DNA from: Petasospora fabianii
Taxonomy: Eukaryota > Ascomycota > Saccharomycetes > Phaffomycetales > Wickerhamomycetaceae
NCBI GenBank assembly: GCA_022641835.1
Contig: CP048716.1
Span: 682,001-746,000, forward strand
Direction: 5' to 3'
Length of the DNA stretch: 64,000 nucleotides
A program made the position numbers and the translations under genes. Of the stretch, positions 56,276 through 64,000 are shown in pieces; position 1 is the first letter of the stretch; each line of letters opens with the position of its first letter. Below the pieces are notes generated by a model. It was not told the DNA's origin and ran no database searches. It saw only the letters and a program-made list of their open reading frames with translations.

Positions 56276-56857
56276 ATTTTCGTGGTAGCTTTTAGTGAGT
56301 CGTTTGAATGGTGGAGAGGGGTGTTATATATTACTATATTACCATGTGAGTGCTGGTAGATACTATGACTATGGGCTTCTTTCAGCACATCTATTATATA
56401 TTACTTCTTAATCAGAGTCTAATTATAGTTTTCTAGCACACTTTATAGAGAATCTTATAAAAGATTTCCATTTTAACAACTCAATTTACAAGATAGAAGT
56501 CTCCTTTGGGAATAAAAGTTAAGTCCTCAAACAAAGATTGATTAACCATAAAAGGGTTGAATAACTAATAAAAGAGTAACCAATGCTTCTTTATAAAATC
56601 AATTTATGAACTACACAATCTATTGTTGAGCTATTATTGAAGTTAAAAATGTATTCCATTATATATTAATTTATTTCAATTGGTGTCCGGGTTAAAGTGC
56701 CCGCCCGATATACACTATAAACTCCTTCAACAATAGAAGTGTATAAGATCTACAACAGTAATCATATGCTTAAATCCATCTATTAATAAATTGTGTAACA
56801 TGTTCTATATCTTCGTGGTATCAAACCCCCGTCTAATCTTGTCTAATCTTGTCTAAA
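56276..56857. other. Intergenic region tRNA-Pro-OAC1
   Basis: 582 bp, AT-rich, holding the tRNA upstream flank and the OAC1 3' end. A TCTTGTCTAA-type tandem duplication lies at 56834-56856. tRNA flanks are usual transposon targets, but no element remnant is recognised. Confidence 0.5.
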
Positions 56858-57823
56858 TTATAACTTGAAGACATCCTGCTCTAGCCTTCTCATCAATCCC
56901 ATCGTTTGTTCCATAAATGTCAAAGTCAACACGGTGTGTGGAGCAATACGCAACAATTGAGCACCGAAACCCTTGTATAGAGCACCTGGACCTTCAGCCT
57001 TGACAGTCTTGACGAAACAATCGATTGGTCCCTTATAGTTAGAATGTCCCTTTTGGTTATACATTCTCGTTAGGACGACATCACCTGGGTTCATAACGAC
57101 ACCAACACCTAGACCTGCACAAACACTCGAGCACAAATGTAATGCTGGACCTTCCTTAACAAGATCATGACGTTGAAGGAAGTGTTTCACCCAGTTGTAA
57201 ATCGGTAATTGTACCGATGATCCCATACCTGTACGAATAATAGCAGCATCAACACCACGGAATAAACCTTTAAACCCATCCTTTTGCACAATTTGTTTCA
57301 AACCATCCCATGTGTTCTTATAATGTGTTTGATCACCAACGGCAGGACCGGATGAAGTGTATGATTGCATACGCGTCTTGATCAAGAACAATGGAGACCC
57401 GATAACGGCACCAGCCATACCGGAGACCGCACCGGCAATAACATTAACTGGAACGCTTTGAACAGTGGCTGGGTCCTGTGATGGGAAGAAGATTGAATTT
57501 GCAGCGTTACGAACAGGTTCGTAAAGACCGAGACGACATCCATTGAGACCAATCTGATAAACGTATGCACAAAAGAGACCCTTTTGAAGACCTCTAATAC
57601 CTTCATTCTTATAAATCTTCACAAGGGCCTGACCTGGATTTGTATAAACTTTGGTAGCAGTTGAGGAAAGTTCACCTTGGAGTTGCATTCGTGTCTTGAC
57701 GAGTTCAATTGGGTTAGTGAAAGTGACGGCACCGCATGCGGCGAGACCTCCAGCGATGAAGCCACCGAGCGTGGAAACTTGCTGAGACGCTGATTTCTGT
57801 GGCTGAGACTTGGACTCGGACAT
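56858..57823 (-). CDS. OAC1: Mitochondrial oxaloacetate carrier Oac1
   Basis: 321-residue inner-membrane carrier for oxaloacetate and sulfate, and in yeast also alpha-isopropylmalate for leucine synthesis. Three ~100-residue mitochondrial-carrier repeats are each marked by a PxxxxK/TR signature: PIELVKTR (38-45), PLFLIKTR and PGDVVLTR. Six membrane helices are expected. The sequence CRLGLYEPVRN and the ending EQTMGLMRRLE fit Oac1, and the length equals the S. cerevisiae protein (324). A CCGGCCGG palindrome at 57908-57915, 85 bp upstream, resembles a Zn2Cys6 factor site but lacks the spacing of a Leu3 site. OAC1 and DGR2 are neighbours in S. cerevisiae. Confidence 0.94.
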   Translation of the reverse strand: MSESKSQPQKSASQQVSTLGGFIAGGLAACGAVTFTNPIELVKTRMQLQGELSSTATKVYTNPGQALVKIYKNEGIRGLQKGLFCAYVYQIGLNGCRLGLYEPVRNAANSIFFPSQDPATVQSVPVNVIAGAVSGMAGAVIGSPLFLIKTRMQSYTSSGPAVGDQTHYKNTWDGLKQIVQKDGFKGLFRGVDAAIIRTGMGSSVQLPIYNWVKHFLQRHDLVKEGPALHLCSSVCAGLGVGVVMNPGDVVLTRMYNQKGHSNYKGPIDCFVKTVKAEGPGALYKGFGAQLLRIAPHTVLTLTFMEQTMGLMRRLEQDVFKL

Positions 57824-58156
57824 CTGGGCCTTAAATACAAGCTCTAAATAGTCTTGTACACGCTACTATTCTGTCTTTTAAAACTCCTATCGGTCCAAGA
57901 TATATGTCCGGCCGGTCCTTTTTTTCACCGATAGCGGAATAAGACTTTTGACATGGGCCACGACCTTACTACATCCGATCTTCTCCATTGAGTCATAGTT
58001 CATATGAATGGAGTGTCACGAGGTGGATGTTGTGGTATATATTGAGTTATCCATCCTAACTATATGAATACAAAGAAGGTTACAAGAGTTTGCGATTGAA
58101 AGTGTATGTATTATGAAGTCATTGTCCATAAGATAAGGTGAAGTTAGATTAGACCT
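57824..58156. other. Intergenic region OAC1-transporter
   Basis: 333 bp with the OAC1 promoter and the 3' end of the transporter gene. CCGGCCGG at 57908-57915 is the only notable word. Confidence 0.5.
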
Positions 58157-59725
58157 CTAGGAAGAGGTCCCTGGAATGACAACCTCAATATGTTCCCTCT
58201 CAACATCCTCTTTGTCTCCTCTTCTCTTCTTCAAGGTAACATAGACACCAAAGGCAATAAGCATGATCACATAAACAACGGTTACAGCACCAGAAGTGTA
58301 ATAACCTGCATACGTCTCTGGCAATTTGGATGATGGATAAATGATTGGACCAAAGATTGCAGATCTGACCAAAGTAGCAGGATTCATACCTGCACTGACA
58401 AATGCTCTAAGTTTTGTATCTTGACGGAATAGATCTTGAGCAGCGGCCCAGAATTGACCAGAGAGACCTTGAGCAAAAGTTGTGTTATAGAAGAAGAAGA
58501 TCATGACTGTCTTGGACTCTTCATAGACCTTATGAGTTGCAAGGAAGAAACAAACAACACAGACCCACACTGAACCCAAGGCGTTCATTTGCCATGTGTC
58601 ACCTTTAAACAGGGAATCAGCGAGCCATCCAGAGGCAAAACACACTGTCAGTTGGAGAGCATACGCTGGGATAGTAAGAATATTCACCTGTTCAGTGGTG
58701 TAAGAACCTGGATCTCTTTTCATCCAACCTTTGAAATAGAATGGGATAGCCTGAGCTGGATCTTGACCGAACCCGGAGAAGGCAGAACATAACCAACAGA
58801 AATAGACTCTCCAATCAAGCAAAAAGTGTTTAAGATCCTGAACCGTGATCTTACTGAGTTTCTTAGCATTTTCATCAACGTTTCTTGGTGGAAGTCTGTG
58901 TTTCAAGAAAATGATCTCTTCTTCAGAGAACAACCAATTTGGAGTAGCCTTCTCTAAGATGTTGGGTAAGAAGAAAACCTGAACAAAGATACAAACGACA
59001 CTAATGATCGTGTCGACGAAGAATAACCACTGCCAAGCAGCAAAGCCATTAACACCATCCAACGACGTGATACAACGGGCCTGGAGGGCAAATGCACACA
59101 TTGGACCAATGGCAGTAAAGGCATTGATGATGTTACAACGTCTGGCCGTTTCAGATTTTTTATAGTAAGAGCCAATGTACACCATAAGAATGGAGAAGTG
59201 GAGAGACTCGATACCAATCAGAGTTCTGAGGGCAATCATTTGCGTTGGAGTCTTGATAAAGGCGAAACAGAAAGTGAACAGAGTCCAAATACACTCAATA
59301 GTAACCATATACCACTTGGTATTAAATTGCACCATGATAAATCCACCAATGACACCAGCAATGATACCAAAGATAGAATAACCGGTGTTGGCATAAGAGA
59401 GCTCATTACCTTGGACGTTAATGTCATCACTCATACCCGAGACATAGGCAGCAGATAGGTTAGATCTATCAATGTACTTGATAAAAGTGGAGAACATAGC
59501 ACAAAAGAGCACACAAAAGTCAAGCTTGAAAAGGGTGTTTCTCTGCTTGGTCGGATAGTCAAAATTTTGCCAGACATTAGACTTCCATGTCTCTGTGTAG
59601 TACTCGTCAATGACATACTCCTCATCTGAGGCAGAAGTGGAGACGACATCTGACAGAATGTCCTCACCACTGGAGGTGACCTTGGCTTCGATCGTTGACA
59701 CGTCGGAGCCTTTCTTGGCGTACAT
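58157..59725 (-). CDS. MFS transporter, allantoate permease (anion:cation symporter) family
   Basis: 522-residue membrane protein with 12 hydrophobic segments from residue ~70 to ~500 and a ~65-residue cytosolic N-terminus. The signature KYIDRSNLSAAYVSGM before segment 2 and the long central loop are typical of the Dal5/Vht1/Fen2/Seo1/Tna1 family, whose members take up allantoate, biotin, pantothenate, nicotinate or small peptides. General resemblance to the Vht1/Fen2/Seo1 group is clear (ID/NLS..YVS.M..D.N..GN.L), but the substrate cannot be assigned. It sits between OAC1 and DGR2, genes adjacent in S. cerevisiae, so it was either inserted here or lost there. Confidence 0.85.
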   Translation of the reverse strand: MYAKKGSDVSTIEAKVTSSGEDILSDVVSTSASDEEYVIDEYYTETWKSNVWQNFDYPTKQRNTLFKLDFCVLFCAMFSTFIKYIDRSNLSAAYVSGMSDDINVQGNELSYANTGYSIFGIIAGVIGGFIMVQFNTKWYMVTIECIWTLFTFCFAFIKTPTQMIALRTLIGIESLHFSILMVYIGSYYKKSETARRCNIINAFTAIGPMCAFALQARCITSLDGVNGFAAWQWLFFVDTIISVVCIFVQVFFLPNILEKATPNWLFSEEEIIFLKHRLPPRNVDENAKKLSKITVQDLKHFLLDWRVYFCWLCSAFSGFGQDPAQAIPFYFKGWMKRDPGSYTTEQVNILTIPAYALQLTVCFASGWLADSLFKGDTWQMNALGSVWVCVVCFFLATHKVYEESKTVMIFFFYNTTFAQGLSGQFWAAAQDLFRQDTKLRAFVSAGMNPATLVRSAIFGPIIYPSSKLPETYAGYYTSGAVTVVYVIMLIAFGVYVTLKKRRGDKEDVEREHIEVVIPGTSS

Positions 59726-60579
59726 GATGAGAGATCTTGGCTAAGGGGTACAAAGCCTACACACACAACATTGTATCACCAGCTGGACCTAAGACACCTC
59801 TTATACCTAAATCTCATAAGATTATTAACCTCCGATGTTTCTGAAGATCGGAGTATACATCACGTCAGCAGCCACACTAATTAAGGACCCTTACTGAGAT
59901 GATAGCGGAGTCAAGTCGATGTGGCGGCGGAGGAGGAGGAGGGGGAGGAGGAGGAGGAGGAGAGACACTTAACGGAGAAATGCGGCTTCGAGTCCGAGAC
60001 TAATAAGTTATTTAAGACACTCTCCATATAAACAAGTCACTGTGGCACTGTGGCAAGCGTAGATACAGCGGAGGTCCCCCTCACAGTCGCAATCCGCGCC
60101 ATGTTCTCATGTTATGTGCTCTATGGGACCCTTTCCAAGACGAAATGGCGGAGGGTGTCGGAGTGGCGGAGGCACAACCGTTAGAGCCTATATCCGTTCT
60201 ATTATGTGGTCGTATTGTGTGTAAGGTTACATGGGATCCTATTCCTTGACTTCTTAAGTGCACAGACTCTCTCCCTCTGCTCATTATCTCCAGTTCGATA
60301 AACGTCAAAGTGTGGCTCACAAATTGTGGAGAACCCACAACGTCGCAGCCACCTTCCCTTATTAAACACACAGTAGAAGGGATCAGCTCATTCAATTTAC
60401 CCAACAGTGAGCAAACTGTACACATGTCGTTTCTGATCGCCACACATATTGATATTCATCATCAGACACCAAAGAAAAAACTCACAAATCCGCTGAACAT
60501 AAGCTCATGATGACTTCTACAGTAGCTTACCACAATACTTGGTGCATGAATCTCATTAAAAATGACATAATGTTCGTAA
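59726..60579. other. Intergenic region transporter-DGR2 type gene
   Basis: 854 bp. It holds a GGA/GGC purine tract at 59921-59960, a duplicated CACTGTGG near 60040-60056, and otherwise no gene; frames of 66-120 codons here lack any recognisable protein. It is the promoter side of the transporter gene and the 3' side of the WD40 gene. Confidence 0.5.
59919..59961 (+). repeat. GGA microsatellite / purine tract
   Basis: About 14 GGA/GGC/GGG triplets in a row on the plus strand, about 195 bp upstream of the transporter gene. An almost all-purine strand that could form unusual DNA structure. Confidence 0.85.
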
Positions 60580-62892
60580 TCACGCCTTGATCTGGTTACC
60601 ACAATCCGTGCAAAAGACATCAAGACCATTACCACTCTTTGCCACGGCAAACTTATCTCCACCGCAGACATCACAGGCAATCTTTCTCTGTGAACCTGTA
60701 GGAGCTGCTGTTGTTGATGACGGTGGCACTCTCATCCGCTGTGTCATTGAGTCAAGCGTACCACTTCTTGAACGGCCCTGTAATGGGGAGAAACCCCTAT
60801 CCGGTGAAGTAGCACCTTTCCCAATTGACCTCATCGAGTTCCCACGAGATGGTAAGGAATTCGTAGACCCATTAAAAGTCTTATTTATCAATGATCTGTG
60901 ATGATTGGGTGGAACATCAAGACTTTGTGCCATGTCTTTGATGGCATCTTTTCTCTTCTTCTCATCCAAGAGGATCTTTCTCACACTAGTTGGTAGATCT
61001 TGTCTAAAGACACGAATAAGTCCATTATCGTCAGCAGTGACAATGATGCCTCCAATGGATTCATCATCTAGTAATGGGCCAGCAGACGTGGATGCACCAC
61101 CAGAAGCGACAACTGCTTCATCATCGAGTGTTTGAAGCGCTTTGATCTCAGAGTTAAGTTCGTAAATGTAATCATTGGACAAGGAGAGAGCTTTGAATGT
61201 TCCAGAGGGGGCAACAAGTGCACATGTCACAACATGATGATGAGCATGGAACGACGTATAATCGGCTCTTTTCTTTTTTTTGGTGTTCATGAACCCAAAC
61301 AGACCATGTGGTGTACCATTGTTATTGTTACCATTGCTCGAATGATTAGTGCTTGTGTGCGCCTTACCACCATTTCCATATGCATGTTTGTCATGATCTT
61401 TATCAACTTCCCAGACGTAAAGCCAATGGTTCTCTGATCCGGAAATGATGTACTTGCTATCATCAGACACTGTGGCAATGATTTGCGATGAATTATTGTC
61501 AAGGCCCTTCAGATAGTATAACATTTGTTTCTGCTTTAGTGAAATGACACGAATTCTAGAGTCATTTGAAGTGATAACAACCATAACGTCATCATCTTGA
61601 TTAAAGCACTCGATACCAGTAATCTTCATATTTTGATTCTTCTTCTTGTTGAGTTCTAAGGCATGACGTAGTTCCAGGGTTTGTGTGTCAAGGAAGTATA
61701 CCATACCGTTGAAAGTACCAGCAATGGTCAATGAAGCACCTGGAGTGAAAGCCACTGCAGTGACAAGGTTCTTAGCATCAAATTCGAACTTCACTTCATT
61801 CTCCAAGATAGACCATAGTCGTACTTTGTGATCAAGACAGCCACTCACAAAGAAACGATCATCAGTTGGATGAAATTGTACCGAGGGAACAAAATCATGA
61901 TGTTGAAATGTTCGAAGACATTTTGTTTGTGTAACGTTCCATAATCGCACTGTCTTATCCATGGAACTTGTGATTAAAAAGTTGTTTTTACTCCAGTCAA
62001 GAGAGAGAATGTCATGGGTATGACCGTAGTAACTTCTGTATGGAGTATCTTGGAAAACCGAAGCATAATCCATCTTGGTGAAAAGGTTATTGTCTTTACT
62101 ATCATCAACACCAGTACCAATATCAATACCTTCATCGTTTAGTGTGGATCCATTAAGCTCGAGACGATCCAAGGGAGAGGATATGACTTTCCAGACCCTA
62201 ATAACATTTCCCTTACCAGCACTTGCGAGATATTTACCATCGTGACTGAATTTCAAAGCCCAGATGGAACTTTTCTTGGATTCAGGATCTGAAACAGGAG
62301 GTACAATTGAATCGAGTCTCGGTAAAGTCACAAAACTTCCGGTTGTGGAATTGGCTGCATCTTGAGGATTTTCCCAAGTGGAGTCATCTAATCGTACTCC
62401 ATCGATTAACTGGTCGAGATCCCCATTGAGTGATGGATGAGCGTTTTGATCAAGTTCTTGGGCCAAGAAAAGACGTTTACAAATTGGTGCAGTCTTGTGT
62501 GATTTCCTAAATGTCTTGATATGCTTGGGCTGACGCAGATATTTCTCAAAATCTTCATCGTCAAACATCCGATGGAGACGTTCTGTAAGGTCGGAATCAC
62601 CATCGGGATGTCTCTTGCTTGAACCTTTTAAAAAATTGAACTTCAATGGTGCAACGACGGCATGATATGATGTCAGATCAATGGACTTGTCATCGTCCGA
62701 GCTCTCTTCGTCCTCCACCACGTTTGAAGGTGCCAGGTCAGATGATATGGATTCTGCTCTGCCAGGCCTGGCGGTTGCGGAGTGGGAGGAGGAAGAGCCA
62801 CGAGAGCCAAAGATGCCCATCAATGACAAAGACCGCCGTTTGTGCTTTTTAGAAGATGTGGAGTACGGTTCTGATGACACCGAATTGGCCAT
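60580..62892 (-). CDS. DGR2: WDR44-like WD40 protein, Dgr2/YMR102C type
   Basis: 770-residue protein. The N-terminal ~200 residues are Ser-rich with a conserved basic patch and a segment RLHRMFDDEDFEKYLRQPKH. WD repeats span ~205-640 (for example SIWALKFSHDGKYLASAGKGNVIRVW, quoted here only as WALKFSHDGKYLASAG, and SSMDKTVRLWN). This matches the yeast pair DGR2 (YKL121W) and YMR102C, related to animal WDR44, a Rab11 effector; Dgr2 function is poorly known (2-deoxyglucose resistance). The last ~35 residues form a CxxC...CxxC zinc-ribbon-like motif (CDVCGG and CTDCGN). Neighbours OAC1 and MUB1 flank the two S. cerevisiae copies respectively, supporting the call. Confidence 0.82.
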   Translation of the reverse strand: MANSVSSEPYSTSSKKHKRRSLSLMGIFGSRGSSSSHSATARPGRAESISSDLAPSNVVEDEESSDDDKSIDLTSYHAVVAPLKFNFLKGSSKRHPDGDSDLTERLHRMFDDEDFEKYLRQPKHIKTFRKSHKTAPICKRLFLAQELDQNAHPSLNGDLDQLIDGVRLDDSTWENPQDAANSTTGSFVTLPRLDSIVPPVSDPESKKSSIWALKFSHDGKYLASAGKGNVIRVWKVISSPLDRLELNGSTLNDEGIDIGTGVDDSKDNNLFTKMDYASVFQDTPYRSYYGHTHDILSLDWSKNNFLITSSMDKTVRLWNVTQTKCLRTFQHHDFVPSVQFHPTDDRFFVSGCLDHKVRLWSILENEVKFEFDAKNLVTAVAFTPGASLTIAGTFNGMVYFLDTQTLELRHALELNKKKNQNMKITGIECFNQDDDVMVVITSNDSRIRVISLKQKQMLYYLKGLDNNSSQIIATVSDDSKYIISGSENHWLYVWEVDKDHDKHAYGNGGKAHTSTNHSSNGNNNNGTPHGLFGFMNTKKKKRADYTSFHAHHHVVTCALVAPSGTFKALSLSNDYIYELNSEIKALQTLDDEAVVASGGASTSAGPLLDDESIGGIIVTADDNGLIRVFRQDLPTSVRKILLDEKKRKDAIKDMAQSLDVPPNHHRSLINKTFNGSTNSLPSRGNSMRSIGKGATSPDRGFSPLQGRSRSGTLDSMTQRMRVPPSSTTAAPTGSQRKIACDVCGGDKFAVAKSGNGLDVFCTDCGNQIKA

Positions 62893-63769
62893 TGTGAGAG
62901 TGATGTGGCGGCTATTAGGTCAAGTTTCTCAAGAGGATGGTGGCGGGATGCAGGCACAACGGGGGATAACAGGGCGGCTCTTCTTTGTAGCCGAGGTGGA
63001 TATAGGAAAAAAAAGAGCAACTGATGGCAAGAGGATGAAAGAAAGAGCCAAGAGCTTACTTTAGAGGTTAACCGCCGTGTGTAATTGGTATGTTTATGTG
63101 TGTTTGGGGAACCAAAGCCAGATCGGGATTAGATCTAAAGCAAGAGCAAAAAGAGAGAGAGCGGTGTTTGTATCGGCTTCCTTTAGTATTTAGACACGAA
63201 GCGCGCGCGGCGCGGATGTGGAGGCTACGATTTCGGATAGTCATCCGGGTAAAGGAGCCCACGGACCAAAGAAGGGGCCCCTTTTGGTATCATTTTGTAT
63301 GGTATCGATGGTGGAGATGATGATATGTCTCCAATTGACACATAATTTTATCTGTAAAGCGTAATGCTGGTGAAGAGAGAGCCAGAGATAGAGAGACAGA
63401 GAGTGTCTATGCACTGTCATCTATATCCATAAGAGAACCAAATAAGCACCAATCCGGTCTTCGCATGGGTGAAGAAAAAACCGCAACCCATCCAATTCAA
63501 ATTAAACTAAACCACAAAGCTTAAATGATATTCTCAATTGAACACTTGAAGAGGTCTAAGATAGAGTCATGACGTCAGTAGAAGCTCACTCTCTCGCTTC
63601 AAGGATAACGAGCACGAAAATTACTCTTTAAGGAATAACATTTTTTACCCGGCGTACGCGAAGACGCTGAGGCGAAAAAAAAAAGCGGTTCGGAGCTGAG
63701 CACGATCTTCAACAGGTACGTTAAAGTCCTATTAAAAGGTCCTTTTTATTACCCTATACAACATTAATA
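62893..63769. other. Divergent intergenic region DGR2-unidentified gene
   Basis: 877 bp. A GC-rich CGCGCGCGGCGCGG patch is at about 63200-63215, an AGAGAG-rich stretch at 63375-63400, and an A-run at about 63677. A CAG-GTACGT donor-like word at 63713-63721 could mark a leader intron of the next gene, without a convincing acceptor. Confidence 0.5.
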
Positions 63770-64000
63770 ATGGCTGATATTCAAGAGTGAGTATACTTGA
63801 TTTGATATGTCTTGTTGTTTGTCCGGTTTCGATGCGGCGTTTGCCATCTGGCGGGCCCTGCTTCCTTTACCATGATCAATCATGATCAATGACAACCGAC
63901 CCATCATGTCCCCTCATTAATAGAATTAGAGTACTAACATATCATCAAAGCCGTGTTGCTCAATGGGCAGACGCCGAGGTCGACCAGTCGGCTCCACAGA
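63770..64000 (+). CDS. Unidentified gene, 5' part, two exons (runs off the window)
   Basis: Exon 1 (63770-63786) encodes MADIQ plus two bases; exon 2 starts at 63951 and continues past 64000. The joined start reads MADIQDRVAQWADAEVDQ, a soluble, acidic, helical-looking N-terminus of 22 visible residues. I do not recognise the protein. Without splicing the frame stops after six codons (TGA at 63788), while the intron has a proper donor, branch and acceptor, so a two-exon gene is well supported. An intron close to the start codon is common in highly expressed yeast genes, which is only suggestive. The ATG has AATA before it, a good yeast context. Confidence 0.7.
63787..63950 (+). other. Spliceosomal intron of the 3'-edge gene (164 nt)
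   Basis: Donor GTGAGT at 63787, branch TACTAAC at 63932-63938, acceptor AAAG ending at 63950. It is the only one of the four mRNA introns here that does not use GTACGT. Confidence 0.85.

Noticed and set aside
56276-56857. Transposon remnant next to tRNA-Pro
   Set aside because: tRNA flanks are favoured insertion sites, but no terminal repeats or coding remnants are visible.
1-64000. Virus-like element, CRISPR array or prokaryotic-type defence system
   Set aside because: Read through on both strands: no capsid, polymerase or integrase-like frames and no regular spacer array. The window is ordinary yeast euchromatin.

Overview
This is budding-yeast nuclear DNA (Saccharomycotina): 26 closely packed protein genes, an intron-bearing tRNA-Pro, and a few short spliceosomal introns with TACTAAC-type branch sites. 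Nearly all genes have recognisable Saccharomyces cerevisiae relatives. CTG appears to be read as leucine: in the short first exon of HIR1 a CTG falls on the conserved Leu after Pro-Trp. That argues against the CUG-Ser clade. Gene order suggests a lineage that did not go through the Saccharomyces whole-genome duplication, because two stretches merge what are two separate chromosomal tracks in S. cerevisiae. The species itself cannot be named from this window.

Left part (0-25 kb): UBP10 (histone/nucleolar deubiquitinase), UTR2 (GPI-anchored chitin-glucan crosslinking enzyme), a very long EIS1-like eisosome protein, YIP4, UBP8 (SAGA deubiquitinase, one intron), SLA1 (endocytic adaptor), FRA1 and ISA1 (both linked to iron-sulfur biology), and a short-chain dehydrogenase.

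Middle (25-44 kb): MDS3 (Kelch regulator), then a 3.5 kb stretch without a credible gene that carries degenerate spaced repeats, then ARO8 with a Gcn4-type site and TATA box, CWC24, SWT21 and HIR1 (start codons only 25 bp apart, HIR1 with a mini first exon), and a PHO87/PHO90-type SPX phosphate transporter flanked on both sides by clusters of CACGTG boxes.

Right part (44-64 kb): MSG5-like phosphatase, PRP18, TFG2, RPL38 (first exon of only two codons), a PEX30/31-family ER-peroxisome membrane protein, MUB1, UBX2, tRNA-Pro(UGG), OAC1, an allantoate-permease-family transporter, a WDR44-like WD40 protein (DGR2/YMR102C type), and the first two exons of an unidentified gene cut by the window edge.

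I found no virus-like element, no intact transposon, no CRISPR array and no obvious new multi-gene system. The most interesting signals are regulatory and structural: the CACGTG arrays, a repeated palindrome TTTCGCGAAA in promoters, the uniform intron signals (GTACGT donor, branch site 10-12 nt from the acceptor), the gene desert, and the merged synteny.
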